Source of the DNA: Alphaproteobacteria bacterium
GTDB lineage: Bacteria; Pseudomonadota; Alphaproteobacteria; Micropepsales; Micropepsaceae
Assembly: GCA_019247845.1 (NCBI GenBank)
Contig: JAFBAL010000042.1
Location: forward strand, 1 to 64,000
Length of the DNA: 64,000 bases
Direction of reading: 5' to 3'
Notes under the pieces: generated by a model
Seen by the model: only the letters and a program-made list of their open reading frames with translations
Database searches by the model: none
Told to the model about the DNA's origin: nothing
Shown here: positions 1 through 11,085 of the stretch, piece after piece
How positions within the stretch are numbered: the stretch's first letter is position 1
Layout of the letters: each line of letters opens with the position of its first letter
Translations under genes and position numbers: made by a program

Positions 1-163
1 CGATCTTGTTCCACTCAAAGGAATCCATAAGGTCTGCTCCGCCGTGCTGTGCGAGGTCCGGGCGCGGTTGCGCCCTTTCAGGATCGCGGGGACATTACAA
101 GTCCGCCCAATTGCGTCATTGCGGCGAAGCGTCGCATAAATCGAGGAAATCCCGGCTTTTGCC

Positions 164-877
164 ATGAAACCCATCGTTCTGATCCCCGCCCGCATGGCCT
201 CGACCCGTCTGCCCGGCAAGCCGCTGGCCGATATCGCGGGCAAGCCCATGATCGTGCGCGTCTGGGAGCAGGCGGTCGCGGCCGAGGTCGGCCCGGTCGT
301 GGTGGCCGCGGCCGAGCGCGAGATCGCGGCGACGATAGAGGCGGCTGGCGGGCGGGCGGTCATGACCGCGCCCGACCTGCCCTCGGGCTCCGACCGCATC
401 TTCGCCGCGCTTCAGGCGGTGGGCGGCGGCCATGACGTCGTGGTGAACCTGCAGGGCGACCTGCCGGCGCTCGACCCGTCCTACGTGCGTGGCGTGATCG
501 CGGCGCTGCCGGGCCACGACATCGCGACCCTGGCGGCCGAGATCGACGACCCGACGGATTTCGACAATCCCAACGTGGTCAAGCCCGCGATCGCCTGGAC
601 GAGCGCGACGCTGGGCCGCGCGCTCTATTTCTCGCGCGCGCGCATTCCCCACGGCGCGGGAGCGCTGTTCCATCACGTCGGCATCTATGCCTATACGCGC
701 GACGCGCTCGCGCGCTTCGTCGCGCTGCCGCCGTCGCCGCTCGAGGGCCGGGAGAAGCTGGAACAGCTGCGCGCCCTGGAAGCCGGCATGACGATCGCGG
801 TGGCGCGCGTCGACAAGGTGCCGCTCAGCGTCGACACGCCTGAAGACCTGGAGAGAGCCAAAGCATGGTTTGCATAG
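164..877 (+). CDS. kdsB: 3-deoxy-manno-octulosonate cytidylyltransferase (CMP-KDO synthetase)
   Basis: Protein starts MKPIVLIPARMASTRLPGKPLADIAGKPMIVRVWEQ and contains NLQGDLPALDP, typical of KdsB; followed by the pheA-type gene. Confidence 0.95.
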   Translation: MKPIVLIPARMASTRLPGKPLADIAGKPMIVRVWEQAVAAEVGPVVVAAAEREIAATIEAAGGRAVMTAPDLPSGSDRIFAALQAVGGGHDVVVNLQGDLPALDPSYVRGVIAALPGHDIATLAAEIDDPTDFDNPNVVKPAIAWTSATLGRALYFSRARIPHGAGALFHHVGIYAYTRDALARFVALPPSPLEGREKLEQLRALEAGMTIAVARVDKVPLSVDTPEDLERAKAWFA

Positions 878-878
878 C

Positions 879-1775
879 ATGGTGTCGTTGATCTCCCGCG
901 CGAAGACGGTCGCGTTCCAGGGCGAGCCGGGCGCTTACGCCAATCTCGCCGCGCGCGAGGCGCTGCCGCAGGCTGAGGCCCTGCCGCGCCCGACCTTCGA
1001 TGCCGCGCTGGAAGCGGTACGCAAGGGCGAGACCGATCTGGCCATCGTGCCGGTCGAGAACTCGGTCTATGGCCGCATCGCCGACACCCATCTGCTGGTG
1101 CGCCATTTCGGACGCCCCGTGAAGGGCCATGCCTCGGCGGAGAAGAGCGATCTCTTCATCGCCGGCGAGCACTTCCATCGCGTTCGCCACCAATTGCTGG
1201 GCCTGAAAGGCGCCGGCCTGGCCCAGGTGAAAGAAGTCTTCAGCCAGCGCCCGGCGCTCGGCCAATGCCGGAAGATCATCAAGGAGATGAAGCTCGTCGA
1301 GCGCGAATGGTCCGACACCGCGGGCAGCGCCAAGCACATAGCCGAGCTTGGCGATCCCCACGCCGCCGCTATCGCCTCCAAGCTCGCGGGCGAGCTCTAC
1401 GGCCTCGACGTGCTGCGCGCCGACGTCGAGGACGAGCCGCACAACATGACGCGGTTCCTGATCGTCGGCGCCGAGGACGAGGATGCGCCGAACGACGGCG
1501 CGGTGATCACGACCTTCCTGTTCCGGGTCAAGAACATCCCGGCGGCGCTCTACAAGGCGCTCGGCGGCTTCGCGACCAACGGCGTGAACATGACCAAGCT
1601 GGAGAGCTACCAATTGGGCGGCTCGTTCAACGCGACCGAGTTCTATGCCGATATCGAGGGCCATCCCGACCAGCCCGCGGTGCGCCGCGCGCTCGAGGAG
1701 CTCCAGTACTTCACGTCCAAGCTCACGGTGCTGGGCGTCTACAGGGCGCATCCGTTCCGCGCCGAGATGCCGTGA
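879..1775 (+). CDS. pheA: prephenate dehydratase with C-terminal ACT-like region
   Basis: VAFQGEPGAYANLAAREALP, IVPVENSVYGRIADTHLLV and ESYQLGGSFNATEFYADIEGHP motifs; ATG at 879 just after the kdsB stop. Confidence 0.93.
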   Translation: MVSLISRAKTVAFQGEPGAYANLAAREALPQAEALPRPTFDAALEAVRKGETDLAIVPVENSVYGRIADTHLLVRHFGRPVKGHASAEKSDLFIAGEHFHRVRHQLLGLKGAGLAQVKEVFSQRPALGQCRKIIKEMKLVEREWSDTAGSAKHIAELGDPHAAAIASKLAGELYGLDVLRADVEDEPHNMTRFLIVGAEDEDAPNDGAVITTFLFRVKNIPAALYKALGGFATNGVNMTKLESYQLGGSFNATEFYADIEGHPDQPAVRRALEELQYFTSKLTVLGVYRAHPFRAEMP

Positions 1776-1837
1776 TCGTGAACCGTCCGTCGCGCCGCCC
1801 GTGCTATCCAGCACGCGCTATTTTCAAGAGGTGGATC

Positions 1838-2218
1838 ATGAAAACGCCGATTTACGTCGTCACGCTGTCGCTGCTCGCGCCGCCCGCGCTCGCCGCCGAT
1901 CTGAAAGGCGAGATCGTCAACGCGACCGAGCATGCCGAATATGCGGCGGCAGCTCCGACCATCGCCGAGGCGCATGCCCATCTCCATCACGCGCTCAACT
2001 GCATCGTGGGGCCGGGTGGGAACGGGTTCGATTCCAAGGAGATGAATCCCTGCGCGGGCTCGGGCAGCGGCATCATCCCCGACGAGAGCGATGCCGCCGC
2101 CAGGACCGCGCTCGAAGGCGCGGCGGCCGAGGCGCGCGACGGACTGGCGAGCGACGATCTCGCCAAGGCCAAGGCGGACGCCGGCGCGGTGGCGGGTGCG
2201 CTCAAAGGGCTGAAATAG
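1838..2218 (+). CDS. hypothetical small exported protein
   Basis: MKTPIYVVTLSLLAPPALAADLKG signal peptide; two Cys; downstream of pheA; no recognised family. Confidence 0.7.
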   Translation: MKTPIYVVTLSLLAPPALAADLKGEIVNATEHAEYAAAAPTIAEAHAHLHHALNCIVGPGGNGFDSKEMNPCAGSGSGIIPDESDAAARTALEGAAAEARDGLASDDLAKAKADAGAVAGALKGLK

Positions 2219-2393
2219 GGTCTTGTCCTCACTGGATAACATTGGCCCTATCTTTAGGCCCTGCGTTATGCGGCAATGTGAGTTTACCGATGTTGCATTA
2301 GCTTCCGGTGCTGCAGAGCTTGCCTTTTTGTCAAAGCGGCGCGATCACGACCTGGCCCTCTCTAGCGGTGACCGCAGCTGCTCGCCGAGCACG

Positions 2394-2585
2394 CTATGAT
2401 ATGCGATTGCGAATCCATCCCGTGATCGCGGGAGCGAATAGTGGAAAAGCCTTTGCCATAATAATCAGTGTCGCCATTGCGCAAATCGCAAGCAGAACAA
2501 ATGCAACGATTCCCCAGGGGCCGTTTGCTGAACCGCCGTTTCCTAGAAACCGGAATTCAATTTGGTTCTTGTTGTTTCGCTGCAC
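2394..2585 (-). CDS. possible small single-pass membrane protein
   Basis: 63-aa ORF with one strong hydrophobic segment (WGIVAFVLLAICAMATLIIMAKAF); GTG start preceded by GGAGAG about 4 nt upstream. Confidence 0.4.
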   Translation of the reverse strand: MQRNNKNQIEFRFLGNGGSANGPWGIVAFVLLAICAMATLIIMAKAFPLFAPAITGWIRNRIS

Positions 2586-2853
2586 GGCTCTCTCCAGTGA
2601 AGCTCAAGGCGCAACTCGCCATTGAGAAATGCTGCTTCGAAATGGAGGAGGGACGAAGTATGTGTCTCCGCCGCGCGAGAATCTTTAGTTGCGGCTGTGC
2701 GAAGGTTTGGTGACAATGCTCTATTCGGCTCTCTAGCGTTGCCCAACGGCAACAGCTACTCAAAGAGTTATTTGGGCGCCTGGGCAGGGGCCGAGTTTCA
2801 TGAAGGGGCGGTTGAAACTGACACAATAAAATATTTCAGCTGATTCTAAATCG

Positions 2854-3774
2854 TCACCCCACCGCCCATGCCTTGATCAGGTGATGGGCGATGGCGATGG
2901 CGGGCGGCAGCCACAGCCCCTCCACGCGCCCGCCCTCGATGACCTTGCGCGCGGTGGCACGGTCGAGCCAGCGCGCTTCGGCGAGCTCGTTCTCGTCGAC
3001 GATCAACTCGCGCGTCAGGCTCCTGGCGAAGCAGCCGATCATCAGCGACGAGGGGAAGGGCCAGGGCTGCGTGGTGTGATAGCTGACCTCGCCGGTCTCG
3101 ATGCCGGCCTCTTCCTTCAGCTCGCGGCGCACCGCCTCTTCGATGGTCTCGCCCGGCTCGATGAAGCCCGCCAGCGCCGAGTACATGCCTTGCGGGAACT
3201 GGCGGCCGCGCCCGACCAGGCACTCCTCGCCATAGGTCGCCAGCATGATCACCACCGGATCGGTGCGCGGGAAATGCTCCGCGCCGCAGGCGTCGCACAG
3301 CCGCCGGTAGCCTGCGTCCATGATCCGGGTCGGCTGGCCGCAGCGCGCGCAGAAGCCATGGCGCTGGTGCCAGTCGATCATGGCCTTGGCCTGGCCCATG
3401 ATCGCGGCGTCCTTGGCCGACAGCACCATCGCGGCGCCGCGCGCTTCGCGGAAGCGGCCGAAGCCCACCAGCGGCCCGCTCGCCTCCGGATCGCTCGCGG
3501 CGGAAACGTCGAGCGCGAACAGCGCGCGCTCGCCGTCGCGCCCCGTCTCCAGGCCGAGGAACACGCAAGGCGCATCGCCGGCCGCCATGCTCTCGCACAG
3601 GCCGGGGCGGAACAGGCCGAGCTCGGCACTGCCGTCGTCGCCCAGGATGAAAGGCTGAAGCTTCCACATGGGAAGGATCAGGGTCGACGGATCGCGCCGC
3701 TTGGCCTCGATGAAAGCGGCATCGCCGCGCTTCTCGCTCGCGCGGTTCAACGGGTTGCCGGTGAAAGGGATCAT
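2854..3774 (-). CDS. nudC: NAD(+)/NADH diphosphatase, Nudix family with zinc ribbon
   Basis: CARCGQPTRIMDAGYRRLCDACGAEHFPRTDPVVI and Nudix box GFIEPGETIEEAVRRELKEEAGI. Confidence 0.93.
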   Translation of the reverse strand: MIPFTGNPLNRASEKRGDAAFIEAKRRDPSTLILPMWKLQPFILGDDGSAELGLFRPGLCESMAAGDAPCVFLGLETGRDGERALFALDVSAASDPEASGPLVGFGRFREARGAAMVLSAKDAAIMGQAKAMIDWHQRHGFCARCGQPTRIMDAGYRRLCDACGAEHFPRTDPVVIMLATYGEECLVGRGRQFPQGMYSALAGFIEPGETIEEAVRRELKEEAGIETGEVSYHTTQPWPFPSSLMIGCFARSLTRELIVDENELAEARWLDRATARKVIEGGRVEGLWLPPAIAIAHHLIKAWAVG

Positions 3775-3887
3775 GACCGAGCCTCTTGCTGGCGCCACGC
3801 TAGCCGTTCGGGCCGCGGGCACAAGCCCTCTTTAACCGCCCGCTAACCACGTCCGTTCAGCGCAGCTTTACGGTAACGTGCTCAAAT

Positions 3888-5465
<1,578 letters not shown>

Positions 5466-5473
5466 AGGCGCTG

Positions 5474-5611
5474 TTCGGACTCGCAATCTCGACTCCAACC
5501 GCTTATGTCCCCGCCCGGAAGTCGGCGGGCGCGCCGCTCGCCAACCTGGTCAGGCCGGGAACGGCGAGCGAAAAGCAATCGCGCGGCGGCGCGATTGCCG
5601 CGAGCGCCATA
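5474..5611 (+). repeat. upstream decayed copy of the SRP RNA gene (promoter region plus 5' half plus apical hairpin, with a hairpin-bearing insertion)
   Basis: 5474-5564 matches 5619-5709 with 3 mismatches over 91 nt; the AGCAGCC segment after the GGAA tetraloop is replaced by an about 38-nt insertion. Confidence 0.8.
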
Positions 5612-5657
5612 CCGAGACTTCGGACTCGCAATCTCGGCTCCAACCGCTTATATCCCC

Positions 5658-5752
5658 GCCCGGAAGTCGGCGGGCGCGCCGCTCGCTAACCTGGTCAGGC
5701 CGGGAACGGAGCAGCCATACCGAATCCGGCGCGGGTCGCCGGCTTCCACCTT
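5658..5752 (+). ncRNA. ffs: bacterial 4.5S / small signal recognition particle RNA
   Basis: SRP core ACCTGGTCAGGCCGGGAACGGAGCAGCCATACC with GGAA tetraloop closed by CCG/CGG; closing stem GGAAGTCGGCG (5662-5672) pairs with CGCCGGCTTCC (5737-5747, one G-U); lies upstream of dnaX as in many alphaproteobacteria; T-rich 3' end. Confidence 0.85.
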
Positions 5753-5835
5753 TCCCTGGCGCCTTTCCCCGCCACCGTGCCTCATCCACAGAAATCGCGC
5801 CCAAGCCCGCGCGAGCGGCTGCTATAGTCGCGCCC

Positions 5836-7566
5836 ATGGACAACGATCTCGGCCTCGACCCGCCCAAAAAGGCGGACGCCTATCGCGTGTTGGCGCGCAA
5901 ATACCGCCCGCAGGACTTCACCGGCCTGATCGGTCAGGAGGCGCTGGTCAGGACGCTCTCGAACGCCTTCGCCACCGGGCGCATCGCCCATGCCTTCATG
6001 CTCACCGGCGTGCGCGGCGTCGGCAAGACGACGACGGCGCGCATCATCGCGCGCGCGCTCAACTGCATCGGTCCGGAGGGCAAGCGGACGGAGCCGACGA
6101 TCCATCCCTGCGGCGTCTGCGAGCCCTGCATCGCCATCGCCGAAAGCCGTCATGTCGACGTGCAGGAGATGGACGCCGCCTCGCGCACCGGCATCGACGA
6201 CATCCGCGAGATCATCGAAGGCGTGCGCTATGCGCCCGCGTCCGCGCGCTACAAGGTCTATATCATCGACGAAGTGCACATGCTCTCCAAGCAGGCCTTC
6301 AACGGCTTGCTCAAGACGCTGGAAGAGCCGCCGCCGCATGTGAAGTTCGTCTTCGCCACGACCGAGATCCGCAAGGTTCCGGTGACGGTGCTGTCGCGCT
6401 GCCAGCGCTTCGACCTGCGCCGCATCGAGACGGCCGAGCTCGCGGGCCTGCTGAAGGCGATCTCCGAGAAGGAAGGCGTGCGGATCGAGGACGCGGCGCT
6501 GGCGCTGATCGCCCGCGCGGCCGAAGGTTCGGCACGCGATTCCCTTTCTCTGCTCGACCAGGCCATCGCGCATTCTTCAGGCGAAGAATTGGGCGAGGAA
6601 GGCGAGATCAAGGCCGAGACCGTGCGCGCGATGCTGGGGCTTGCCGATCGCGGCCGCGTGCTCGACCTGTTCGAGAAGCTGATGGGCGGCAAGGTCGCCG
6701 ATGCGCTCGCCGACCTGAACGAGCTTTACGACCGCGGCGCCGATCCCTTGAGCGTGATGCAGGACCTGCTCGAGATCGTCCATTTCCTCACCCGCGTGAA
6801 GGTCGCGCCGGCGGCGCAAGGCTATTTCGACGGCGCGAGCTCGGAAGGGCGCCGTGCGGCCGAGATGGCGGCAAAGCTCTCCATGCCGTCCCTGACACGC
6901 GCCTGGGCGATGCTGCTCAAAGGCCTGATCGAGGTGCGCGACGCGACGCGGCCGATCTCGGCCTGCGAGATGGCGCTGATCCGGCTCGCCTATGCGGCCG
7001 ACCTGCCGCCGACCGACAAGCTGGTGCGCGACCTCATCGACGGCGACGGCTCTGCACGTGGCGCCGGAGCGCCGTCGCGTCCCGCGCTGCCCTCCGGCGC
7101 GCCGCGCGCGAGCCTGCGGTCCGATCCCGTCGCGCAAGGATCGCCTGCTCCCGCGATGGCGGCGGCGAACGCGCCGGTGCTGCGCACGGTCGAGGACATC
7201 GTCGCCCTTGCCGAGCCGCGCTCGGTGCTGAAGGTGCAGATCGAAAGCTTCGTGCGGCCGATCCGGCTCGAGCCCGGCATCCTCGTCTTCTCGCCGGCAC
7301 CGGGCGCGCCGTCGACGCTCGCCGCCGACCTGACGCAAAAGCTGAAGGACTGGACCGGCCAGCGCTGGGTCGTGACCCTGGCGCGCGAAGGCGGCGAGCC
7401 CTCCATCGCCGAGCGCCGCAAGCAGGCCAAGACCGCGCGTCTCGAAAGCGTGGCGCAACAGCCTTTGGTGCGCGCCGTGCTCGACCGCTTTCCGGGCGCG
7501 GAGATCGTCGCGGTGCGCGACGCGGCGGTCGAAGAGGCGCCGGCCGAGCCGTCGCGCGACGATTAG
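5836..7566 (+). CDS. dnaX: DNA polymerase III subunit gamma/tau
   Basis: VLARKYRPQDFTGLIGQEALVRTLSNAF, GVRGVGKTTTARIIARALNC, IIDEVHMLSKQAFNGLLKTLEEPP; ATG at 5836. Confidence 0.96.
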   Translation: MDNDLGLDPPKKADAYRVLARKYRPQDFTGLIGQEALVRTLSNAFATGRIAHAFMLTGVRGVGKTTTARIIARALNCIGPEGKRTEPTIHPCGVCEPCIAIAESRHVDVQEMDAASRTGIDDIREIIEGVRYAPASARYKVYIIDEVHMLSKQAFNGLLKTLEEPPPHVKFVFATTEIRKVPVTVLSRCQRFDLRRIETAELAGLLKAISEKEGVRIEDAALALIARAAEGSARDSLSLLDQAIAHSSGEELGEEGEIKAETVRAMLGLADRGRVLDLFEKLMGGKVADALADLNELYDRGADPLSVMQDLLEIVHFLTRVKVAPAAQGYFDGASSEGRRAAEMAAKLSMPSLTRAWAMLLKGLIEVRDATRPISACEMALIRLAYAADLPPTDKLVRDLIDGDGSARGAGAPSRPALPSGAPRASLRSDPVAQGSPAPAMAAANAPVLRTVEDIVALAEPRSVLKVQIESFVRPIRLEPGILVFSPAPGAPSTLAADLTQKLKDWTGQRWVVTLAREGGEPSIAERRKQAKTARLESVAQQPLVRAVLDRFPGAEIVAVRDAAVEEAPAEPSRDD

Positions 7567-8075
7567 CTTTTCGCCGTGTGGCGGATGCCGAAGATCAGCA
7601 TCCACGCCGTCAGCACCGTGCGCACGACCTTGACCAGGCACGCCAGCGCCACGACGAACAGCGCCCAGTCCAGCCGCGCGATGGTCGCGGCGCCGCCGAT
7701 CGCGCCCATCACATAGGCCGCGATGACGGTGGCGATCAGCACCGTCGGGAATCCGCCGCGTTGGCTGATGGTGATGTGCTGGTTCGCATAGCGGTAGATG
7801 ATCATAAGCGGCAGCCGGAGCCCGAACAGGTTGAGGAGGATGAGCTCGGCACCCAGCCATGTGGGCGGCTGCGGCGTCAGCACGGCGGCGGCCTCCAGCA
7901 GCACCGTCAGCAGATGCATGGTGTTGTTGCGCGCGCCTTCCATGGTCCCGCGCGTGTTGACGTCGTCCTGGCGGCCCAGCCTGTCGAAATGCAGCGAGAC
8001 GACGATGAAGAGCAGGCCGACCAGCGCGCCGGCCGACGAGCCGATCATGACGAACAGATCGTGCCAGGCTTCCAT
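7563..8075 (-). CDS. hypothetical membrane protein
   Basis: 170 aa with about 4 hydrophobic segments; opposite strand, between dnaX and recR. Confidence 0.7.
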   Translation of the reverse strand: MEAWHDLFVMIGSSAGALVGLLFIVVSLHFDRLGRQDDVNTRGTMEGARNNTMHLLTVLLEAAAVLTPQPPTWLGAELILLNLFGLRLPLMIIYRYANQHITISQRGGFPTVLIATVIAAYVMGAIGGAATIARLDWALFVVALACLVKVVRTVLTAWMLIFGIRHTAKS

Positions 8076-8088
8076 AAGCGTGTCCCGG

Positions 8089-8796
8089 TCAGAGGAAGTT
8101 GTTCGGCCAGATCATGGTACGCCACATATGCGCCGTGGGCGAGCCGTCGAAGCCCAGCCCTTCCTTCGGCTGCCTGAAATGGCGTCCGATCAGGTCGTCG
8201 AACTCGCGCGCGTCGATCGCCACGTCCTCCTCGAAGGCATAGAGGTCGTAGAGCGTGATCGCGCGGGCGCTGCCGTACCAGCGATGCCCCCGCGCGCGCG
8301 CATATGCCTGCTTCAGATAATCGGGCACCTCGTAATCCGCGCCGTAGAAGCGCACATAGGCTTGCGGATATTCGTAGTTCACCTCGGGGTCGGCGAAGAA
8401 ACGCAGCGCCTGGTGATGCTCGACCGCCCATGCGACCTCTTCGTCGACGTAAGGCGCGATCAGCTGCGCGCCCCAATAGCCGTGGTCGGTGCGGATCAGC
8501 GCGCCCATCGCGATGTCGTGCAGCAGGCAGGCCAGCACGACCTTCTCCGGATGCCCGGCCTTGCGCGCCAGCGCAGCGCTTTGCAGCAGGTGATTGCGCG
8601 CGGTCTTGCCGAAGCGCAGGCGGTAGAAGTCGAGCAGCGTGGGCTTCTCGGGCATCCTGGGCAGCGCCGGGTTGTCGCCCACCATCATCAGCGTTTCCGG
8701 TCCCAGCGCCGAAAGCACCTCGCGCTCCCTGGCGTTGTCGGGATCGTCGATCAGGGCGATGGGCTGGGGAACACTGAGACGCTTCGGTTCCGACAT
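8089..8796 (-). CDS. HD-domain (phosphohydrolase-like) protein
   Basis: HLLQSAALARKAGHPEKVVLACLLHDIAMGALIRTDHGYWGAQL resembles an HD motif context. Confidence 0.7.
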   Translation of the reverse strand: MSEPKRLSVPQPIALIDDPDNAREREVLSALGPETLMMVGDNPALPRMPEKPTLLDFYRLRFGKTARNHLLQSAALARKAGHPEKVVLACLLHDIAMGALIRTDHGYWGAQLIAPYVDEEVAWAVEHHQALRFFADPEVNYEYPQAYVRFYGADYEVPDYLKQAYARARGHRWYGSARAITLYDLYAFEEDVAIDAREFDDLIGRHFRQPKEGLGFDGSPTAHMWRTMIWPNNFL

Positions 8797-8850
8797 GGCA
8801 CGTCCTCGAAATCGATATGGCGAAGGATACGCCTGCCCTGCTAGAGGGAT

Positions 8851-9459
8851 ATGGACATGGCGACGCACACCGCAGGCCCCGAGATCGAGCGCTTGATCCA
8901 GCTCCTGGCGAAGCTGCCGGGGCTCGGGCCGCGCTCGGCGCGCAGAGCCGCGCTGGCGCTGCTCAAAAAGCGCGAGGCGCTGCTCGAGCCCTTGGGCTCG
9001 GCGATGCGCGACGCGGCCGCCGCGATCCGGGTGTGCGGGACCTGCGGCAATTTGGATACCACCGATCCATGCGGGCTGTGCCGCGACCCGTCGCGCGACG
9101 GCCAGGTGCTCTGCGTCGTCGAGGACGTCGCCGACCTCTGGGCGCTGGAGCGCGCCGGCGTCTTCCGCGGCAAGTATCACGTGCTCGGCGGCGCGCTCAG
9201 CGCGCTCGACGGCATCACGCCGGAACGGCTGAACGTCGCCTCGCTCTTGAAGCGCGTCGGCGGCGGCACGGGCGAGGTGATCCTCGCCGTCAACGCCACC
9301 GTAGAAGGCCAGACCACCGCGCATTATCTGATGGACGCCTTGGCGCCCTCGGGCGTGAAGGTCACGCGCCTGGCGCACGGCGTGCCCGTCGGCGGCGAGC
9401 TAGACTATCTCGACGAAGGCACGCTGTCCGCGGCGTTCAAGGCGCGGCGGGGGCTTTAG
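8851..9459 (+). CDS. recR: recombination mediator protein RecR
   Basis: [20 protein letters not shown], zinc finger [16 protein letters not shown], Toprim [12 protein letters not shown]. Confidence 0.96.
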   Translation: MDMATHTAGPEIERLIQLLAKLPGLGPRSARRAALALLKKREALLEPLGSAMRDAAAAIRVCGTCGNLDTTDPCGLCRDPSRDGQVLCVVEDVADLWALERAGVFRGKYHVLGGALSALDGITPERLNVASLLKRVGGGTGEVILAVNATVEGQTTAHYLMDALAPSGVKVTRLAHGVPVGGELDYLDEGTLSAAFKARRGL

Positions 9460-10514
9460 GACAAAGCCTTCGGCGCGTCCGGCGCAGACAGCTCGACTTT
9501 CTCGATCTTCTCGGCGCGGTCCACCACCTTGTTCTTCGAGATCAGGATGTCCTTGATGTCGCCCTCGGCCTGTCCGAGGTGGGTCTTGAATTTCTCGACG
9601 CGATCGCCCAGTAGCCGCACATCCTTCAGCATCGTGCCGACTTCCTTTCGGATCATGTCGGCTTGCTCGCGCATCTTGGCGTCCCGCATCAGGCCTTGCA
9701 GCGTGCTGATCACCAGCATGAAGACGTGCGGGCTGGCCACCACTACCTGACTCTGTCGCGCGCGCCTTAGCGTTTCGGTGAAATTGGCGTGCAGCTCCGC
9801 ATACATGGAGTCCGAGGGCAGAAACATGACGGCAGGCGTCTGGGTCTCGCCGGCGATCAGGTATTTTTCGGAGATGTCCTTCACATGCTTCTGGATGTCG
9901 TTCCGCACCTGGACCATCGCTAGCTTGCGCGCCTCGTCGGTATCGGCTTTGCGCAGCGCCTCGAAGCTTTCGAGCGGGAACTTGGCATCGACGACGATGC
10001 GCGCCGTCACGTTTGGAATGCGGATCGCGCAATCCACGATCTTGCCGTTCGAAAGCTTGACCTGAAACTCGTACTGATCCGGCGCCAGATGGTCCGAGAC
10101 GATGCTCTCCATCTGGTCCTGGGCGACCGTCCCGCGCGCCTGCTTGTCCGAGAAAATCGCGCGCAGCGATATGACGTGCGTGGACAGATCGCTGATGTTC
10201 TTCTGTGCCGCGTCGATCACCGACAGACGCTCGGTGATGCTGACGAAAGTCTCGCCTGTCTGTTGCGCGCTCGCGGCAAGCCCCTCGCCCATGCGCTTCT
10301 CCAGCGCTTCCAGCCGTTCTCCGAGTGTCCGGGTAAGCGCTTCCTGCGCCGCCACCGAGGCGAGGAACTGACCGCCGATCTCGCCCTGCTTGGTCAGAAG
10401 CGTGTCCAGCCGCGGATCGGCGGGCGGCGCGGCCGGAGCGCGGCGCAAGCTCAGCGCCAGCAGACCCGCCGCAACCACCACGCAGATACCCAGCAAAATC
10501 AGCCCAATTTCCAT
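9456..10514 (-). CDS. rmuC: DNA recombination protein RmuC
   Basis: N-terminal TM, coiled coil, [28 protein letters not shown] and [15 protein letters not shown] motifs. Confidence 0.92.
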   Translation of the reverse strand: MEIGLILLGICVVVAAGLLALSLRRAPAAPPADPRLDTLLTKQGEIGGQFLASVAAQEALTRTLGERLEALEKRMGEGLAASAQQTGETFVSITERLSVIDAAQKNISDLSTHVISLRAIFSDKQARGTVAQDQMESIVSDHLAPDQYEFQVKLSNGKIVDCAIRIPNVTARIVVDAKFPLESFEALRKADTDEARKLAMVQVRNDIQKHVKDISEKYLIAGETQTPAVMFLPSDSMYAELHANFTETLRRARQSQVVVASPHVFMLVISTLQGLMRDAKMREQADMIRKEVGTMLKDVRLLGDRVEKFKTHLGQAEGDIKDILISKNKVVDRAEKIEKVELSAPDAPKALS

Positions 10515-10566
10515 CTCGGGTCCCGTTAAACTTGACCGGCGCGTCAGGCTCACCTATCTGAGCCCC

Positions 10567-11085
10567 ATGACCATCCGCCCCATCCTTACCGCGCCCGACC
10601 CGCGCCTCAAAGCGGTCTCCACCGGCGTCGACAAGGTCGACGACGAGATTCGCCGGCTGATCGACGACATGGCCGATTCGATGTACGAGGCCGACGGCAT
10701 CGGGCTGGCCGCGATCCAGATCGGCGTGCCGAAGCGCGTCATCGTGATGGATCTCGACCAGAAGTCCGGCAACAGGAATCCGCGCGCCTACGTCAATCCG
10801 AAGATCGTCTGGGCCTCGGACGAGGTCGCGACCTTCGAGGAGGGCTGCCTGTCCGTGCCCGAGATCTGGGAAGACGTCGACCGGCCCGCGCGCATCAAAT
10901 GCGAGTATCTCGACCGCGACGGCAAGCTGCAGACGCTGGAAGCCGACGGGCTGCTCGCGACCTGCCTGCAGCACGAGATGGACCATCTCGAAGGCGTGCT
11001 GTTCATCGACCACATATCCAAGCTCAAGCGCTCCATGGCGATGCGCAAGCTGCAGAAAGCCAAGCGGCTGAAAGAGACGGGGTGA
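10567..11085 (+). CDS. def: peptide deformylase
   Basis: [41 protein letters not shown]. Confidence 0.96.
   Translation: MTIRPILTAPDPRLKAVSTGVDKVDDEIRRLIDDMADSMYEADGIGLAAIQIGVPKRVIVMDLDQKSGNRNPRAYVNPKIVWASDEVATFEEGCLSVPEIWEDVDRPARIKCEYLDRDGKLQTLEADGLLATCLQHEMDHLEGVLFIDHISKLKRSMAMRKLQKAKRLKETG

Noticed and set aside
5860-5875. CCCAAAAAGG run near the dnaX start as a programmed frameshift site
   Set aside because: It lies at the very N-terminus, not at the gamma/tau boundary, so it cannot generate a gamma subunit as in E. coli
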